DNA of 64,000 nt from Marsupella aquatica (taxonomy: Eukaryota > Marchantiophyta): positions 2,356,001 to 2,420,000 of the forward strand of contig OZ316898.1 in the NCBI GenBank assembly GCA_973895155.1, given 5' to 3'. Position 1 is the stretch's first letter; each line of letters begins with the position of its first letter. Positions 10,881-24,300 of the stretch are shown here, one piece after another. The notes below the pieces were generated by a model. That model saw only the letters and a program-made list of their open reading frames with translations. It did not search any database and was not told the origin of the DNA. The translations under genes were made by a program, and so were the position numbers.

Positions 10881-13800
10881 TCATTCAACTCTAGACATGG
10901 TCTCCAAATAAGTATCCAAAGCTTGTTTATCAACTCGATCTATCACATACACTAAACCAATCCCTTGTTTCATGGTTAAAGTAACATTAGTCATCACCAT
11001 TTCTATATCAATCCATTGTAAATCAGTTGTATCATAAGTGAATTCAACTTTGCTTGAGCTTGTTGGCTTATACCAATTGAACAAGAACTGACAAATACTC
11101 CCTACGTGTCCATGAGGAGGTGTTGGTCTATCAAGCAAATCAATAGCAGATCTCACTCTAGTCCATTGTCCTTTAACTTTTTGTCTCATCATCATAATCC
11201 GACCAAGCCAAAATTCTTTCTTTGCTTGCACTACTGGCTCTTGAATCCTAGATTTACCTCTTCCCTTACCTTTCCCCTTTTTTGATCTTGTAGAAGGGCT
11301 TGCATCATTAGCACTTTCAAATGCTACTCCACAATCACTCCCAACATCAACAAAACAAGTCACAGTATTCGGATCACATTGTTTCCTCTTACCAAGATTA
11401 TAGTATGCCACTTGCTTCACCCTTGTCAGCCTATCTTTAGACAAATGAGGGTTGCCCACTAGTTGACTCACCAAAGTTGATTTGTAAATTGTTCTGCCCT
11501 CATATGTAACTGTAGGCAAAACCTTCTTCTTTTCCTGTAGAGGGCTCTGAAAAGACTGTGTAAACTCAGCTACAACAGAAGACAGCACATGACGAACCTC
11601 ATGCCCCAAAGTATCTACCTCCACAGAATGAGGTTCTGGTATGTCTAACTCAACCCCATCCTGCAAAACATCATCAGGAATGGTTAGCTCATCTGTCAAC
11701 CATGCATCAATTCGATTTAGATCTTCCTCAGGGTCTTCAAATTCATGAAAATCTCCTTCTGGACGAGGTCCAATTGGAGATCTGTGCTCTACATGCTCTT
11801 CAGAATCGTCAACAATAACTGCCTCTGCTATTATAGCTGAATCTGGCCATGTCTGAACTTCCACATCCCAAGGGTGAGTCCACCATCGCTTTCTTGCTGC
11901 TGGCAGATCACTTCTGGGAGACATTTGTAACCTTCTAAGAAACTCTCTTGCTTCTTCAAAACCTTCTTTCAAGGCTGCAACCACCAACTCATTAGTTTGC
12001 ACTTTAGAGTAATCAAAAAGATTAGGTGCATCTTCACCTTCAAGTAAAGGATAAAGCTTGGCCCATACATGATCTTGCTTTTTATGTGATCGAGCTACTT
12101 TCAAGCCCTCTGGTCCACATTCTAATCTAGCAAGATGATTTAACCCAACAGCACTGTCCAACAAGGAGCCAAAATCATAATTCCTCTCATGGCCACTCAT
12201 TCCACCTACTTTGCTGAAAAATATCTCACAACAATCAGAACCTAACTCATGAAATGGAATACACAAGTGAGAAAACTTATCACGAAATGCACATATAAGC
12301 AATACAATAAATTGACATGACATGTTAACATCATGAAAAGCCTGGATTGAAATCATATTTCTCTCTGTATGTGAAGCAACATTTCCACCTACAGCATGAT
12401 CACCATACCTCAACCACAACCTCCACAATCGAAAGAACCAAGAAACTTTGCCTGCCAGCTTCACTCTAGTCCTCAGGTCATGTCTCTGGGAGTAGAAAAT
12501 ATCAATATAGTCTGCACAAATCTGTAGATACAACTCTGTCCCCAAACTTCGTTCATGCAACAGATCAATTCTTCCATGCAGATCTGCTAAACAGTCACGC
12601 ACCTTTTCTGATGCTATCCTTTGGGGACCAGCCCAGTTTTGACGGTTGGATCTGTTCACATCATCCCAATTTAATCCATGTTGATAAATTGGATAGTTAT
12701 TGTACACATTACAAACATGAAATAGGGAAGCATGTTGGTCTCCAAGTGCCATTACTGAGGACACTCGATCTAGTGGGTTAATCAACTTTTTTCCATTGTG
12801 AGGCTGGTCTTGATCACCAAAACCATACAGGTCCCCATTAGGCAATATGGCAACTGAGTAAGGCCATCCTTCCCACCCTACAGAAAACCTAGGGTAAGAC
12901 CCATTAGCTCCTCTGTAATCTTCTAACATCAATTTCCTGCGCCTTGCATCACCATCACTAGCATGCCCAAGCAAAGGACCTACAGAGTCTCTGCAATGCA
13001 GATCCCAAGATTCTTTCAATTGCTTCCAGTGCTCTCTAACCCATTCTGCCTTGAACTTGTTACATGTTGATATAGCACAGAGGGCCAACTTTGGCATTCC
13101 AACATGCAATGGATTCACAATGACAACTCTAGCATACATTCCCTTGTTAAAATCCTCAAATGTATTTACAATCTTGTTATAGCCATCCTCACCATCACCT
13201 ACAAGAATTTCTAATCCAAATTCACAGGTAGGCCCATCCTTATGGCCACAAAAACCAATCAGAGTGTCATATTTGGCCTCCCACCTGCAGAGAGCCAATT
13301 TCAAATGAAAACCAAGTCAATTTCAAAGAATTGGTAAAACTATGCATCACAAATAATCTTCACCTTCAATTGCATCATTATGTGCTATAATATGCAAACA
13401 TACCTTGGGCTTTCCTTGATCCTAGTTTCATCCTCTGCAAGCATGACAGGTACATGTCCTTCAATTCCCAACATCTCCTTTGCAGCAGACAGAATTCGAG
13501 CCACCTCCTTGAATGTTTCTGGCCTAATTCCAGCACGAAATTGAACAAATTTTGCTCTATCTCGTTTTAGTGTCTTCAGGCTTGGCCCAGCTAAGTTCCT
13601 TGCAAAAACATGGGCCACCTGCCGGCCCCCATATTGAAACATAGCCTGAGCTATGGCTTTTGTTTTCTGACTATAACGAAACCCCCTTGCACTTCTCTCC
13701 AAATTTCTACCTACATCTTTCAGAAAATCCCACAGACCTTCTTTTCCACCAAATGCACCATTCCTATGACCATTGACTATACTCCTTAGGAAAAGTCTCA

Positions 13801-15460
13801 AATCTTTTCTGTCTGCAGCTACTCCTAATAGTTCTTGCAATTTTCTCTTCCTAGTACTAAGGGCACACACTTTCTGAGTTTGTAATGCCAACAACCATCT
13901 CTCTTTTCTTCTCTTGACATTGAGACCATGCATCTGTGTGGTCAACTCTGGACGTGTCAAGTAGCGTGCATTCAAACCACCCTCTGTGCTTCTTTCCCCT
14001 CTCTTTGCTAAAGCCTCCGCTTCCCTGTGCACCCGTCCACGAAAGTCATCTTCTAGTGTTATAGCATGACATCTACTGCAAGTTAAGTTCAGAAACCCCC
14101 CACCATACAAGGACAGCCTACAACACTGTTTATGCCTAAATAGTCCTTCTATATGTACAATAGAATTTGTATTAGGATTGTAGACATCAACAGAGACTGT
14201 GGCATTTACATCCCATACATGTCCTCCATGCTGATCCTGTAAGATACCCTTCACAGCATACTTCACATTCTTCCACTCTACATATTCATCCCATATTCCC
14301 CAACAGAGCAAACTTAGGCCCATATCAATGTCTACAGACCCACCTGTGCCAGAGCTGCTGCTTGCATTGGAAGCATCCTCCTTGAAGAATTTTAAAATTG
14401 AATTCTGTGAAGGATGTTGATCCCTCTCATCTGGCTTCCTTGGTCTGCCCCTCTTTCCAGATCTCAATGCAAGTTCAGCAGTATTCTCTCTGGCTTCAAC
14501 TACATCCAGGTGACCCCGACTGACCAAGTGTGTCCTCAGGTTGTGATCCAAAGTCCCCTTTTTACAAACCAGATCCATGATTGCCCCACAAACCTTACAC
14601 CTGACCTTATACAGGAACCACTTGTTTGCATTATTGGCTAAACCAGGCACAGGGGGCACATGAAATAGCTCATCATCACCTCCACACTCAGCATTCAAAT
14701 TCTGTACTATCTCTAGGCCAGTTGCTATGGCCCCCTCATAATCAAACTCAGGCTTTTGTGCAAGATCTGAGGGCTTCACTCCAATCATAGCAATTCCCCT
14801 TCTCCTACAGTAATTGTCTTTGTGTTTAGCAAAGGCAAGGTGCTTGGTCTTAAAATTGCTAAACAGATTAGCAATTGACTTCTTATCTTGGGAATTGTCT
14901 GCCCTCCCATAGATAACTCTGCACTCAAGACACTCTAAATGGCCTCTCACATCCTGTCCTTCATCCCATGTACGAATTCTCCAATTATGATTTTTATAAC
15001 CATTCTTTTGAACCCACTTCTCTAGTCTTATAAATTCATCATTCCAAACTTTGACACCTGCCTTAGACATAAGAATAGACTCAAAAGAAGCTCTCACAGG
15101 GGGAGCTTCTTGCAGTTGTTCACCTTGGGAAGAGTCCACTACAACTGATTGGGTGACAGCAACAGAAACCGATGGGAACTCTGTCCCAACAGTCGGCAAG
15201 GATCCAATTTGTTCAATGACAGCAACTTTCCCATCCAATTCAGACAGCTCAGTCATTTTCTCACTCTTGACCTTCATTCGACTAGGAAGCCTATAATCCC
15301 AGAAATCAAAATCAAAATCAACCAAATCAGGAATTCGATTTCGAAAATCAGCTAAAGTTTGACCTTCTTTGAACACCAACACAGCTATTGGTTCTTCATC
15401 TTTCCCATCAGTCACCACATCCCTTTTTTTGTGCAATAGTTTTACAAACTGGGTAGCCAT
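10881..15460 (-). CDS. DDE transposase, P/THAP9/Kolobok-like, two exons
   Basis: Exon 1 is 15460-13404 (donor AAG|GTATGT) and exon 2 is 13284-10881 (acceptor TGCAG); joined they stay in frame for about 1486 residues. The ATG at 15460 (MATQF) is chosen because the open frame upstream begins only at a GTG. The N-terminal half has two Cys-His clusters resembling BED or C2H2 fingers (LECLECRV..., VRCKVCGA...H...H) and an AT-hook GKRGRPRKP. Across the splice junction comes LAEDETRIK, then ASDGDARRRK, GDQDQPHNGKK and CCEIFFSKVGG. These match in order the D, SDGA..N, D..H..K and E-FF-..R blocks of P/THAP9-type transposases. A basic tract (KKGKGKGRGK) lies near the C-terminus. The frame is unbroken, so it may be recently active. 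The superfamily is inferred from motifs alone. Confidence 0.75.
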
Positions 15461-15685
15461 TTCAATGAATTGGTTCAAGTAGGTTAAAGTATCAAGGGTT
15501 CTAAATACATTCACAGATACATAATGGACCTGCCATACACAATGAACCTGTCATACAACACAGTAAACAACACAATATGAAGCAAATTAGACATTGTTCA
15601 AAAAACCTTTTCAAAACCAGCTTTTAAGAAGACCCAAACAAAAACTTGCTGGTCATTGTTCACATGTGATTAGTCTAGTGAAACT

Positions 15686-16351
15686 CTAAGAAGTATGAGG
15701 CTGCACAGGAACTAGTTCACCCTCAGCTATTCTATGCCTATGACAATAAATGAAACGCCAGCCTTCCACATCCCAGTGGTCCCTGCCCTTCACACACCTC
15801 CTAAGGTGTTTCACTCCCCCAGTTGTCTCATCATGACACCAACTTCGAGGGCACCTACGACACTGGACAAAGTGCTTAATCCCATCCTTGTACACTTTAC
15901 AATACTCACAAAAGTGCCTTGGGCACATTAGGCTCTTTGGATTCCCTGGCTGAGACCTTTGAGACAGTGCTGCAACCATAAGCAACACCCTAAGGCAACC
16001 AGGGTGGTAATGAGAAAAGCAATCGGGGTGGGCACAATGGAGCACAAGAGATTCATTTTCTGTGGGGTGCTCAAATCTGCCAATGAGTCCACAAGCAAAG
16101 CATCTAGCTTTGCCAGCAGCACATAGTTGACAAACCCATGGTGCCGTCCAGTCATTGTTTTCAGGCAGTGTGACAGGAGTGCAAGCAGGCCCATGTATAC
16201 CTTCTCCACCAACAAAGTGAAAATGTCTACTACAAGGCCCATCACAAAATACCACATCATCTGTCTCATCACAAAAGAAACAACAAGGAGGATCCATGCG
16301 GTGGTGCTCCTTGTGGGAAAATATGTCAATCCTGGGCACATTAGAAGCCAT
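15686..16351 (-). CDS. EDM2-like multi-PHD finger protein in the P/Kolobok-like element
   Basis: The frame is open from an ATG at 16408; the in-frame ATG at 16351 (MASNVPR), just after a CAG acceptor-like site, is the better start, giving about 221 residues. Cysteine/histidine pairs come in the order of a PHD (CCFFCDETDDVVFCDGPCSRHFH...WVCQLC cluster), a CFACG zinc ribbon, a C...C..HYHPGC half, and CEYCK...CRRCPRSWCH. This series of degenerate PHD modules is the arrangement known from plant EDM2-family proteins, which read histone marks. It lies about 230 bp upstream of the transposase on the same strand, so it is probably an element gene. A related protein sits in the unrelated CACTA element at 29257-29916. 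Confidence 0.75.
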   Translation of the reverse strand: MASNVPRIDIFSHKEHHRMDPPCCFFCDETDDVVFCDGPCSRHFHFVGGEGIHGPACTPVTLPENNDWTAPWVCQLCAAGKARCFACGLIGRFEHPTENESLVLHCAHPDCFSHYHPGCLRVLLMVAALSQRSQPGNPKSLMCPRHFCEYCKVYKDGIKHFVQCRRCPRSWCHDETTGGVKHLRRCVKGRDHWDVEGWRFIYCHRHRIAEGELVPVQPHTS

Positions 16352-16408
16352 CTCTGCTTGTTGGATAAGTTGCTGGATAGTGGATTTACCTATGCACACC
16401 ACATTCAT

Positions 16409-19400
16409 TTACTCAGCATCCATGTTGTAGCCCCTCAACATTCATTAAACACTAAATAGCCAATTGAGGTTATTGGTGCAACTACATAGCATATATCATA
16501 AACAAAAGCATACCTTTTATTGATCTCTTATTTGACTAGCAAGAGCTGCAACAAATGGTGTATCTTGAGGCTTGCTCCTTCCACAAGGTTCACATATAAA
16601 CCCTGGTATATTGCTGAAGCTTCTGAGATGCTTTGACTACATCGTAAGCCAATCCATCCTGCAAGAAGCTCAAGCCAATAAATCCCGCAAGCTCGAGTCA
16701 AGATCTAGAATAACAATTAAATCCAAGAAGACCTAACACAAAAGATGCTTCGACTACATCGTAATTAAGCCAATCCATCTGCAAGAAGCTTGAGCCAATC
16801 AATCCTGCTAGAGTGAAGATCTATAATAACACATCCAAGAAGACCAAACACCAAAGATACAAGGAAGCGGGCAGGGAAGAACTTGAACAAACAGTAATCT
16901 TGAGAACTCTGGAAAATAGCGGCATGACATGGAAGTCTCACTATAGATCATGAAATGAACTTTCAATTCAACTTCAGCCAGAGCTAGGCCAGAGATAATA
17001 TACCTTGGCAATTATTGGCTCCAAGCTATAGACGTGGAACAAATCCTCTTGTTGGATAAGCTGCACATTCAACATAGAGCCATTCAAATGAATGGTATTC
17101 AAGATTGCATTGAACAAATACCACTATGAACAATCACTGTTGAACAACTTACAGTGAGACTAATCCAATCAATTAATCAGGATTGAAACAGGAGTTGTTG
17201 AGGACGCTACTATGGCAAGGGCGCCTGCAATCCTACTTGCAAGAAGTAAAACACATAAGATAGACTAATCAGGCATGCAAAATCTCCAAGCAAAGAAAAA
17301 TGTGAAATTGGCAATGGAGTCGATCCCACTGACATTTTCTCACAATCAGTTCCCTTCCAGCATTTTCAATCCAAATCTCATAGACAAACTGCAGGGAACT
17401 CAGAAGTGGACCATTGAGATAGACTACAACATTTTCTACCACAGACTACAACAGACAATCGGGCTGACATTGAAAGGACAACATTTTCTACCACAGACTA
17501 CAATAGACAGTCGAGCTGACATTGAAAGGACCATGAGACAACTTTCAAAGTTGACACACACAAACAAGACCTGCCCTTACCTTCACCAAGAGCCAACATG
17601 CAAGCGCAAATAGAGAACTAAGGACCAAATGTGATCGACTGTGAAGTTGACAATCAGTTCCTTCACCATTTTTGGGCATGAGACAGAGACAACTTTCACC
17701 AGCATCAGCGCAGTATGACAAACGGTGCCCCCAACAAAGCTTGATCTACCAAGTAATCAAATCACAATGAATCAAAGGAAGCAATTGAAAACTAGCAGGA
17801 CAATGAAAGAGAACTCCACCACAAGTACTTGCAGATCGAATGACAGTGCATCCTACCAAGGTCAATCAGCTCCCTGGTGCCCGGTCCAATCTCAACATGT
17901 ACAGTCTTGATCGATCGATTGACCTTCAGCTTGATTGATCAATCAGTTGCTCCAACACGGCCGCTACACCAAAGACGACCCTTCAGTTGGATAGATCAGC
18001 TAGGAGCTCAAACACAACCGCAGCACCCAACGACGACCCTTCAGCTTGATATTTCAGCTGGTTGCTCAAACACAACCGCAGCACCCAGTGGCAACCTTCA
18101 CCGCAGCACCCAGCAGGACAGCCGCAGCCGTGACCTTGATCACACTCAGTCGCAACGCCCACGTTCATGCAATTGACTTCAGCCCCAACTTCAGCTACAC
18201 CTCGATCATAGTTGCAATGCCCAGCTGAGCGCCCAACTTGAAGCAACATCCACAATTGCCCGATCACTTTCACTCCCAGAATGACTGCAGCTGATCAAAA
18301 TCGCAGTAGATCACGCTTGCAGCTGAACAGACTTGCAGCTGAATAGACTCGCAGCTGCCACCTAAGTTTGATCAACAGAGCCACAATGCCCATCCCATGT
18401 GTAAGCATTTCCTTCAAAAAAGCTCGAAGCAATACCCAGAAATGCCCACCGTGTGCAGCAAGCTCAGTCATTGCCGCAGCACCCAACCTGAGTCTAAGCA
18501 TTTCCTTCAAGAAAAGATCAAGACCCTGAGTGCAAACTTTGTCCACTATCTACGAAGGAAGCAACACGATTGAGGAAACAACATGATTGAAGGCAGCAGC
18601 TTGCACAAGCAGCTTAAAACGAAGGAAGCATCACGATTGAAGGGAGCAACTCAATTGAAGGGAGCAGCACGAAAAGCAGGGAAGCACTCGACAAACAAAA
18701 AGGGATCAAGGAGGTCAGCCAAGAGGAAAAGTTCAAAGAAAGGGAGGAATACCTCAGTCTTCAGTTCGACCTGTGGAGTCACGCTTTCGCCCTTCGCCTT
18801 CAAGCTTGCCCCGGGCCTTCAAGCTTGCCCCGACCTTCAAGCTTGCCCCAACGTTCAACTTGCCTTCAATCTCGCCCCTCTCCCTTTGCCTTCAAGCTCG
18901 CTCTCTGCCTAGCCTTTTCCAAGTGCTCCGTAAGGGATCGCAGCACATTGATTGGGAGAACCTCAATCTCCCGAGTTGCCAAAGCCTCCCACTTAGTCGA
19001 CCTCAATGAGCGCCCACCTCCTTCAACTGACCTTGCGCAACCACTGTCACCTCACATCCACCAACCTCAACGCAAGCTTGTGCAGCAGTCAATCGAACTC
19101 TCGTTCTAGCTCGCAACTTCCTTCACAGAATGCACTACTTTCCTTAAAAAAAAACAGAGGCAGCACCCAACCTTCGATGCGCAACTCATCGCGACTCATC
19201 TTGTGCACTCTCGTGTGCACTTCCCTTTGCAAAGCTAAACCCTACCTCCCATCCAACGGTCCAACATTTGCCCTAAACGGCTCATATTTGCCTTTGCCCT
19301 GATCGTTGGATGCCCCTCCAAATGGATGGATAGATGGCCCTGCGAGATTCACCCCCTAAACACCCACAGCCATCTACAAAGAATTTGGCAGTTGCACCTG

Positions 19401-19796
19401 GGAGAATGGATGTCCCCGACACTTCCTACCCCAACCCTTCCCCTTCCCCCCTTGTGGTCCACCAAACCATCCACGTCCCGCCCAAAAAATTCAAATTTTG
19501 TCCCTTAGTGCTCGTCTTAAGGCCACCATGAAACCCCCATTAAGCACTATAACCTGTTTACATAAGGATGGGCCACATGGACCAATTAAAAACAGACACG
19601 TGTTCCTCATATATGGCCAGGCCAAAAATTCCCTATCTTCAACTAACAACTTATATTGAAGAAGTGGTGTTTATAATACCCCTAATATTCTTCTAAGTTG
19701 CAAGATATATTTTTTAACCCCTATAGTTCTTCAACAAAAATTCTAAAGTCTTCCGCAAAATTGAATTAAAAAACCCTATACTTTTTCGCGCGTGAT
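16409..19796. other. Non-coding leader of the P/Kolobok-like element with tandem repeats
   Basis: No protein gene is recognised. A roughly 120-bp unit with GACTACATCGTAA and GCAAGAAGCT occurs twice (about 16628-16850). A 63-bp unit with CATTTTCTACCACAGACTAC occurs twice (about 17420-17540). Units of about 60 bp with CTTCAGCTTGAT and CACAACCGCAGCACCCA repeat near 17925-18110. CTTCAAGCTTGCCCC recurs at 18798-18850. The right inverted end lies at 19786-19796. This probably holds the promoter and untranslated exons. Confidence 0.5.
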
Positions 19797-20316
19797 GGGT
19801 CGGAAGGAAATAAGTGAGGACCCCGGGGAAGCTGGATCTGAAAAGGGAGAGCTCCGTTCTCCACTCCCATGACCGAGTCAGAGAGGATAGGCCGAAGGTC
19901 CACAATGAAACGTGACGCCAAGGCGGGGGCCACCTGCGTCCAGTTGCCAAGAAACGCACAAGGAGCAGCAACCACAGCCGAGGACACCCCCAAACCACCT
20001 CCCGATGGGGGCAGAGACGCCTGCCTAGCCGCAAAAGAACCATCCTCTCCATCAAGGGCTCCAGGACCGATGAGGTGACCAAAGACCCGCATCACGGTGG
20101 TGTCAAAGGAAGAGAGCAAGGACAAAAACGCTGGGGTGGGGGGGACCGTCCGCAGAAGGTATGATGGTCGGCGAACAAAACACAAAACCAGAATCAAGAA
20201 GGCAATCTGGACATCCCCCAAAGCCACCAGCTGGTCAAGGTGCGCAACATCCTGGTCCAAGGCAGACTGTAGAAACTCCTGCTCAAAGGCCGTCCCCCCA
20301 AATGGCACCCCAAGGA
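19797..20316 (-). pseudogene. Retrotransposon ORF, middle part (after the RT palm)
   Basis: Minus-strand coding sequence stranded between two inserted elements. It starts with VLGVPFGG next to the CACTA insertion and contains ASLPPSGGGLGV, a motif typical of the region between the RT and the C-terminal endonuclease of such elements. It ends at FPSDPS, where the P/Kolobok-like element cuts in. Joining the two sides of the CACTA insertion through one GGA copy gives DGIRVLGVPFG, the expected motif, provided a one-base frameshift just upstream is allowed for. Confidence 0.8.
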
Positions 20317-20329
20317 CACTAGTAGAAAA

Positions 20330-21060
20330 CAATGTATTTTATGACCAAAACAATGACTATTAATCAGGTCTTTTTAACAAAACAATGACGCAATTGTTCT
20401 CGTCTTTCCAGACACGTCACAACGGACATTTTGGTCACGGTCCTTTTGGACAAATGACGCTAAAAACATGTGGTCATTTCATACTATCCTAAATGACCGT
20501 TTTTATGATATGGTCATAAATGTTGAACGGTCCAAAATGACGACACAAATCACCATCGACGGTCAATTGCCGTTGACCGTCGATGGTCCCCGTACCCAAT
20601 CACACAACGACACGTGGCAATAAAAAAACTAATAACATTGGTCATTTTGGACAGTCCAAAATGACGTACATTATATAACAAATCAAATAGTGACACGTGG
20701 TTCAAAGAGGATTCACCATTTGGCAATATATTTGGGTCATTTTGGACGTGTCCAAAATGACTACAGTATAAACAAGTCATATTGAGACACGTGGTTCAAT
20801 TGGGAGAAGACACGTAAAGATACACATTAGTCATTAATGACATGTCTTGAATGACATAAAGTGAGTCATAGTGGACTTGTTTATAATGACCATGAGAAAG
20901 GTCATTGTATATGTCATTCTTTGAATCATTTAGTCTATGTCTTTAATGACCAGAGTTGAGTCATATTGGTCACAAAGATAGTTGTGAATAATGACCATTA
21001 CATCAGTCATTCTAGCTAGTCATTTAGTCATTCAAGCCAATCATTCAGACGAAGTATTCA
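20330..21060. repeat. Left subterminal repeats of the CACTA element with head-to-head hairpins
   Basis: GTCATTTTGGAC and shorter ATGAC/GTCAT motifs recur in both orientations. Two perfect 12-bp inverted pairs occur: GTCATTTTGGAC with its complement at 20641-20665 (1-base spacer) and at 20736-20761 (2-base spacer). In En/Spm the TNPA protein binds such subterminal motifs; the head-to-head pairs are likely high-affinity sites. TGACACGTGG-type motifs also recur. From about 21060 to 21400 the sequence is AT-rich with no gene. Confidence 0.8.
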
Positions 21061-21399
21061 ATGATTTGGAGAAATTCAAATTTAAGTGATCATGATAGAT
21101 AAAACTTGATGTCAATCAAAAATCATATATTACAAAGCCATTCAATAGAGTTGCTAAATGAAAACTTAAAGAAACATTCGATATATATCACAAATCCAAT
21201 TGATATTCATACAAGATACCTTCATAAGTCTCACGGTAAATATTGAACTCAATGCAAATTTATGAAACAAAATTACATTGACATCAATAATATTAGATTG
21301 TCAATTGTTACAACCTGACATACCAATCACTCTGCATGTTTATAGAAAAACAGAGTTGTCATTCTATCATGTCTATTGTTTCTTGATAGAGTGCTATTT

Positions 21400-24300
21400 C
21401 TATTGCTTCTTAAGCAATCTAGAGTTCCATAGGGCATTCATCCCTTTCACATCAGATAATTTAGACTGGTTCTCCCCTGAATTGGCAAATGGCAATGCCA
21501 CATCTACAAACACTTCAATCACACGCACTCGCAAGAAAGGGCTTTCAAAATCTGCACAATGAAACTTATCTTCTCCTGGCAGCCCTGTCACCTCACCTTC
21601 TGCCACTATCATGGAATTGTCCACAACGCTCTTCATCTTCACCAAATCTCCTCTTGCAAACTGTGAACAACACATTTTGTTAAAAATGCAATAAACAGAA
21701 ATTGAAAGATAGAAGAACACTCAAATCAAACACACATTTACCTTTGCAACGGGGTTAGGAGACTGCATTGGTTTCTTCTGTGCAGGTGATGCATTTGCTG
21801 AGGATCCTTTCTTCCTTTTCTTCTTTCCCTTTCTAGTTGATGGAGTGTCATCCTGTTCACTTGGAATGGGAGTTTCTTTTGGCAACTCAGATGATTCTGG
21901 GGTTACATCTGGTGTCAACTGAGTCGACTTATCCTCTGGCAACTGAAAGACATCTGAAATGGCTTCTTTGGGCAACTTAGATGGCAAAAGGTTCACTTCC
22001 AATTCAGTTTGCTTTAGAGTACTGTTAGCTGTGTCAGTTGGTCTTCCCTGCGACACAGGAGGCTCCCCTAAAGATGCTGTCATAAAACACACACAAAAGA
22101 AATGCATAAACAAACATGTATACACCAGCAACATATAATCACACTAAAAACATGCAAGAACATTATAAACATGCAATGACATATACACATCACAATAATT
22201 ACATTGAATGGACAGTGTATACATGATAGAGAATTTTACCTTCATTATCGCCTGAAAAAGTAAGAGATCGCTTTCTACTACCTTGTTTGGTAGTTGTAGT
22301 CAACTTACTGTGACTAGGCACAACTGTTGGAACTTGTGCATTACTGGGGTGATGTGCCATCCACGTAGTCATCATGTTTGTCAACTCCCTCACAGTGCCT
22401 TTCAACTCAGCGACATCCAATTTCACAGCCCCAATGGCAGTGATCTCTTCTTTTGAATGTGGGGTCTGTAAATGAACCACAAACCAACACAACAGTCTCA
22501 CTGTCAAACTTACAAACGACACAACACTGGCTCTGTCAAATGGAGAATGATGTACAAATCAAATTGGTATGACAATACTCACAGCTGATCCATGTCTGTT
22601 TCCTTGCCCTAGTAAGCTAGCACTTTTACCCTCCCCACTTGCCAATGATGGGCTCACCTTTGCTCCCACAAAACTACCAGTCTGACCTTCTGCACTTGCC
22701 AATGATGGGCTCATTGTCACCTTTGGCAATGAACCCTGACTACCATGGTTTTCTTTCAGGTCAGATATACCTGGGCTTGATCCTCTCTTCTGCTTCTGTT
22801 CAAACACACAATGAATGAGAAATCACAGAGTTTGTTTTCATCAAGATTCACAAACAAGACAGAATTGATAGTGAAAATGATAGACAATTTACCATTCTCT
22901 TTGCTGCTGCAGCATGCCCTCCCCTTCCAAAGTGAGAGGTATCTTGCACTCGTGCTCTTTTATCAGTCATCTGTTTACTCAAAGATATCAATGCTGGACT
23001 GGTAAAATGAGATACCAAAGCTGCCCATTTCTTTGGATCAACACCAGATGGCCCAAGTTTGGTTGGATCCTCATTGCAAACTTTCTTCCAATAAACATGC
23101 ATTTTATGGCGCTCTCTCTTCAATATGCCACGACAATGACTCTGGAATTTGGTGTTAATAAATTCCCCACCCACATACTCCCACTCAGCTGCCATGTTAT
23201 TCCACACTGTGGTTGTATGAACTTGTGGATGATCAGTCCATTTTGGCTTTGATACATCAAAGACTCTGAGTACGTTGCCACGAAGTTCCTCCAGCCAGTA
23301 TTGTTTGTTGCCATCAGAATCATCAATATCATTGTCATAAATCTGCATTTCATAGACAATGTCAGATCATAACTCTGGAATTTATGCAGAGTCCAGGTTT
23401 TATACACACAACAACAGAGAGGATCAGATTTGTCTAAATCTACAAACAAGTACAATACTCACTTTAATGTGTTTGGGCACCTCTCCGCAATCCCTTCGTT
23501 GTTTGGCAGTATTATCAAACTGCTTCTTAGCATGCCTTCGTTCCCTGCGCATCTCAGAGGCCCCTCCTGCAATGCACACACATGCATTCAATCAAAAAAT
23601 ATGTACATGATTGAAAAGTTGAGCAAATGTACTTGCATATGCAACACGAGCAGATTGTGTATTACCTGAAGATCCTCTGGAATGTAGTACATCAGATTGA
23701 CCTGATCTGCCTTCAGATGCTGATGGAACCACTAAACAAACACACAACACCAAAGCACTTCAATTAATTTCATTTCCAAGTAGAATATCAACTTCCAAAC
23801 ACACCTGAAAAGTAGAACAGTACAATCCACTCACTTTCATATAAGAGTCCAGTGTCTGGGTCTTTCCAACATCTCACTAGCCCACCTCCACCAGGCCCAG
23901 TCTTCTTAGGACCACAATTTTGTTTCTGTACCTACATCATGGACAACGTAAGCATATCAACATATAATTTGAAAAAGGGACAAGGATCCCTTCCTATTAG
24001 GATGATGAAGTTCAAGCATTACCTGTTGTGCACTCTCTGGTTCTGACCCTCCAATGTCAGAATCCTCAGTGTCATACTCAGAAGGAGAACCATAGCCATC
24101 ATCACCAAACTCTGCCATGTTCACCTTGGTAACTTCTGATAGTCTAGAGCTCCTCCTCTTTGGCAATGTTTCAGTTGAAGTACCTTTCACCAAAGCAGGC
24201 TTTCCTCTCTCTCGTTGTACATGTGTGGTTGGGCCTCTAAGGAACAAAGCAATCATCAACATACACCAATGCAGATCAAACATACATGCAAAATGAATCT

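Larger units (their letters stand above)
10327..19796 (-). mobile_element. P/THAP9/Kolobok-like DNA transposon carrying a PHD gene
   Basis: The retrotransposon frame is lost at about 10331 on one side and 19796 on the other, which bounds an insertion of about 9.5 kb. The edges are imperfect inverted repeats: ATCACGCTCGA at 10327-10337, and its partner ATCACGCGCGA read on the minus strand from 19796 (10 of 11 matching, with GACCC just outside both). No convincing target-site duplication was found. It carries a DDE-type transposase (10881-15460) and a PHD-finger gene (15686-16351), both on the minus strand, plus about 3.4 kb of repeat-rich leader. Placement in the P/hAT-related group rests on catalytic motifs only. 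Confidence 0.7.

Noticed and set aside
22848-23348. Independent host gene on the minus strand
   Set aside because: It is the Transposase_24-like exon of the CACTA element's second gene, inside the GGA-flanked borders.
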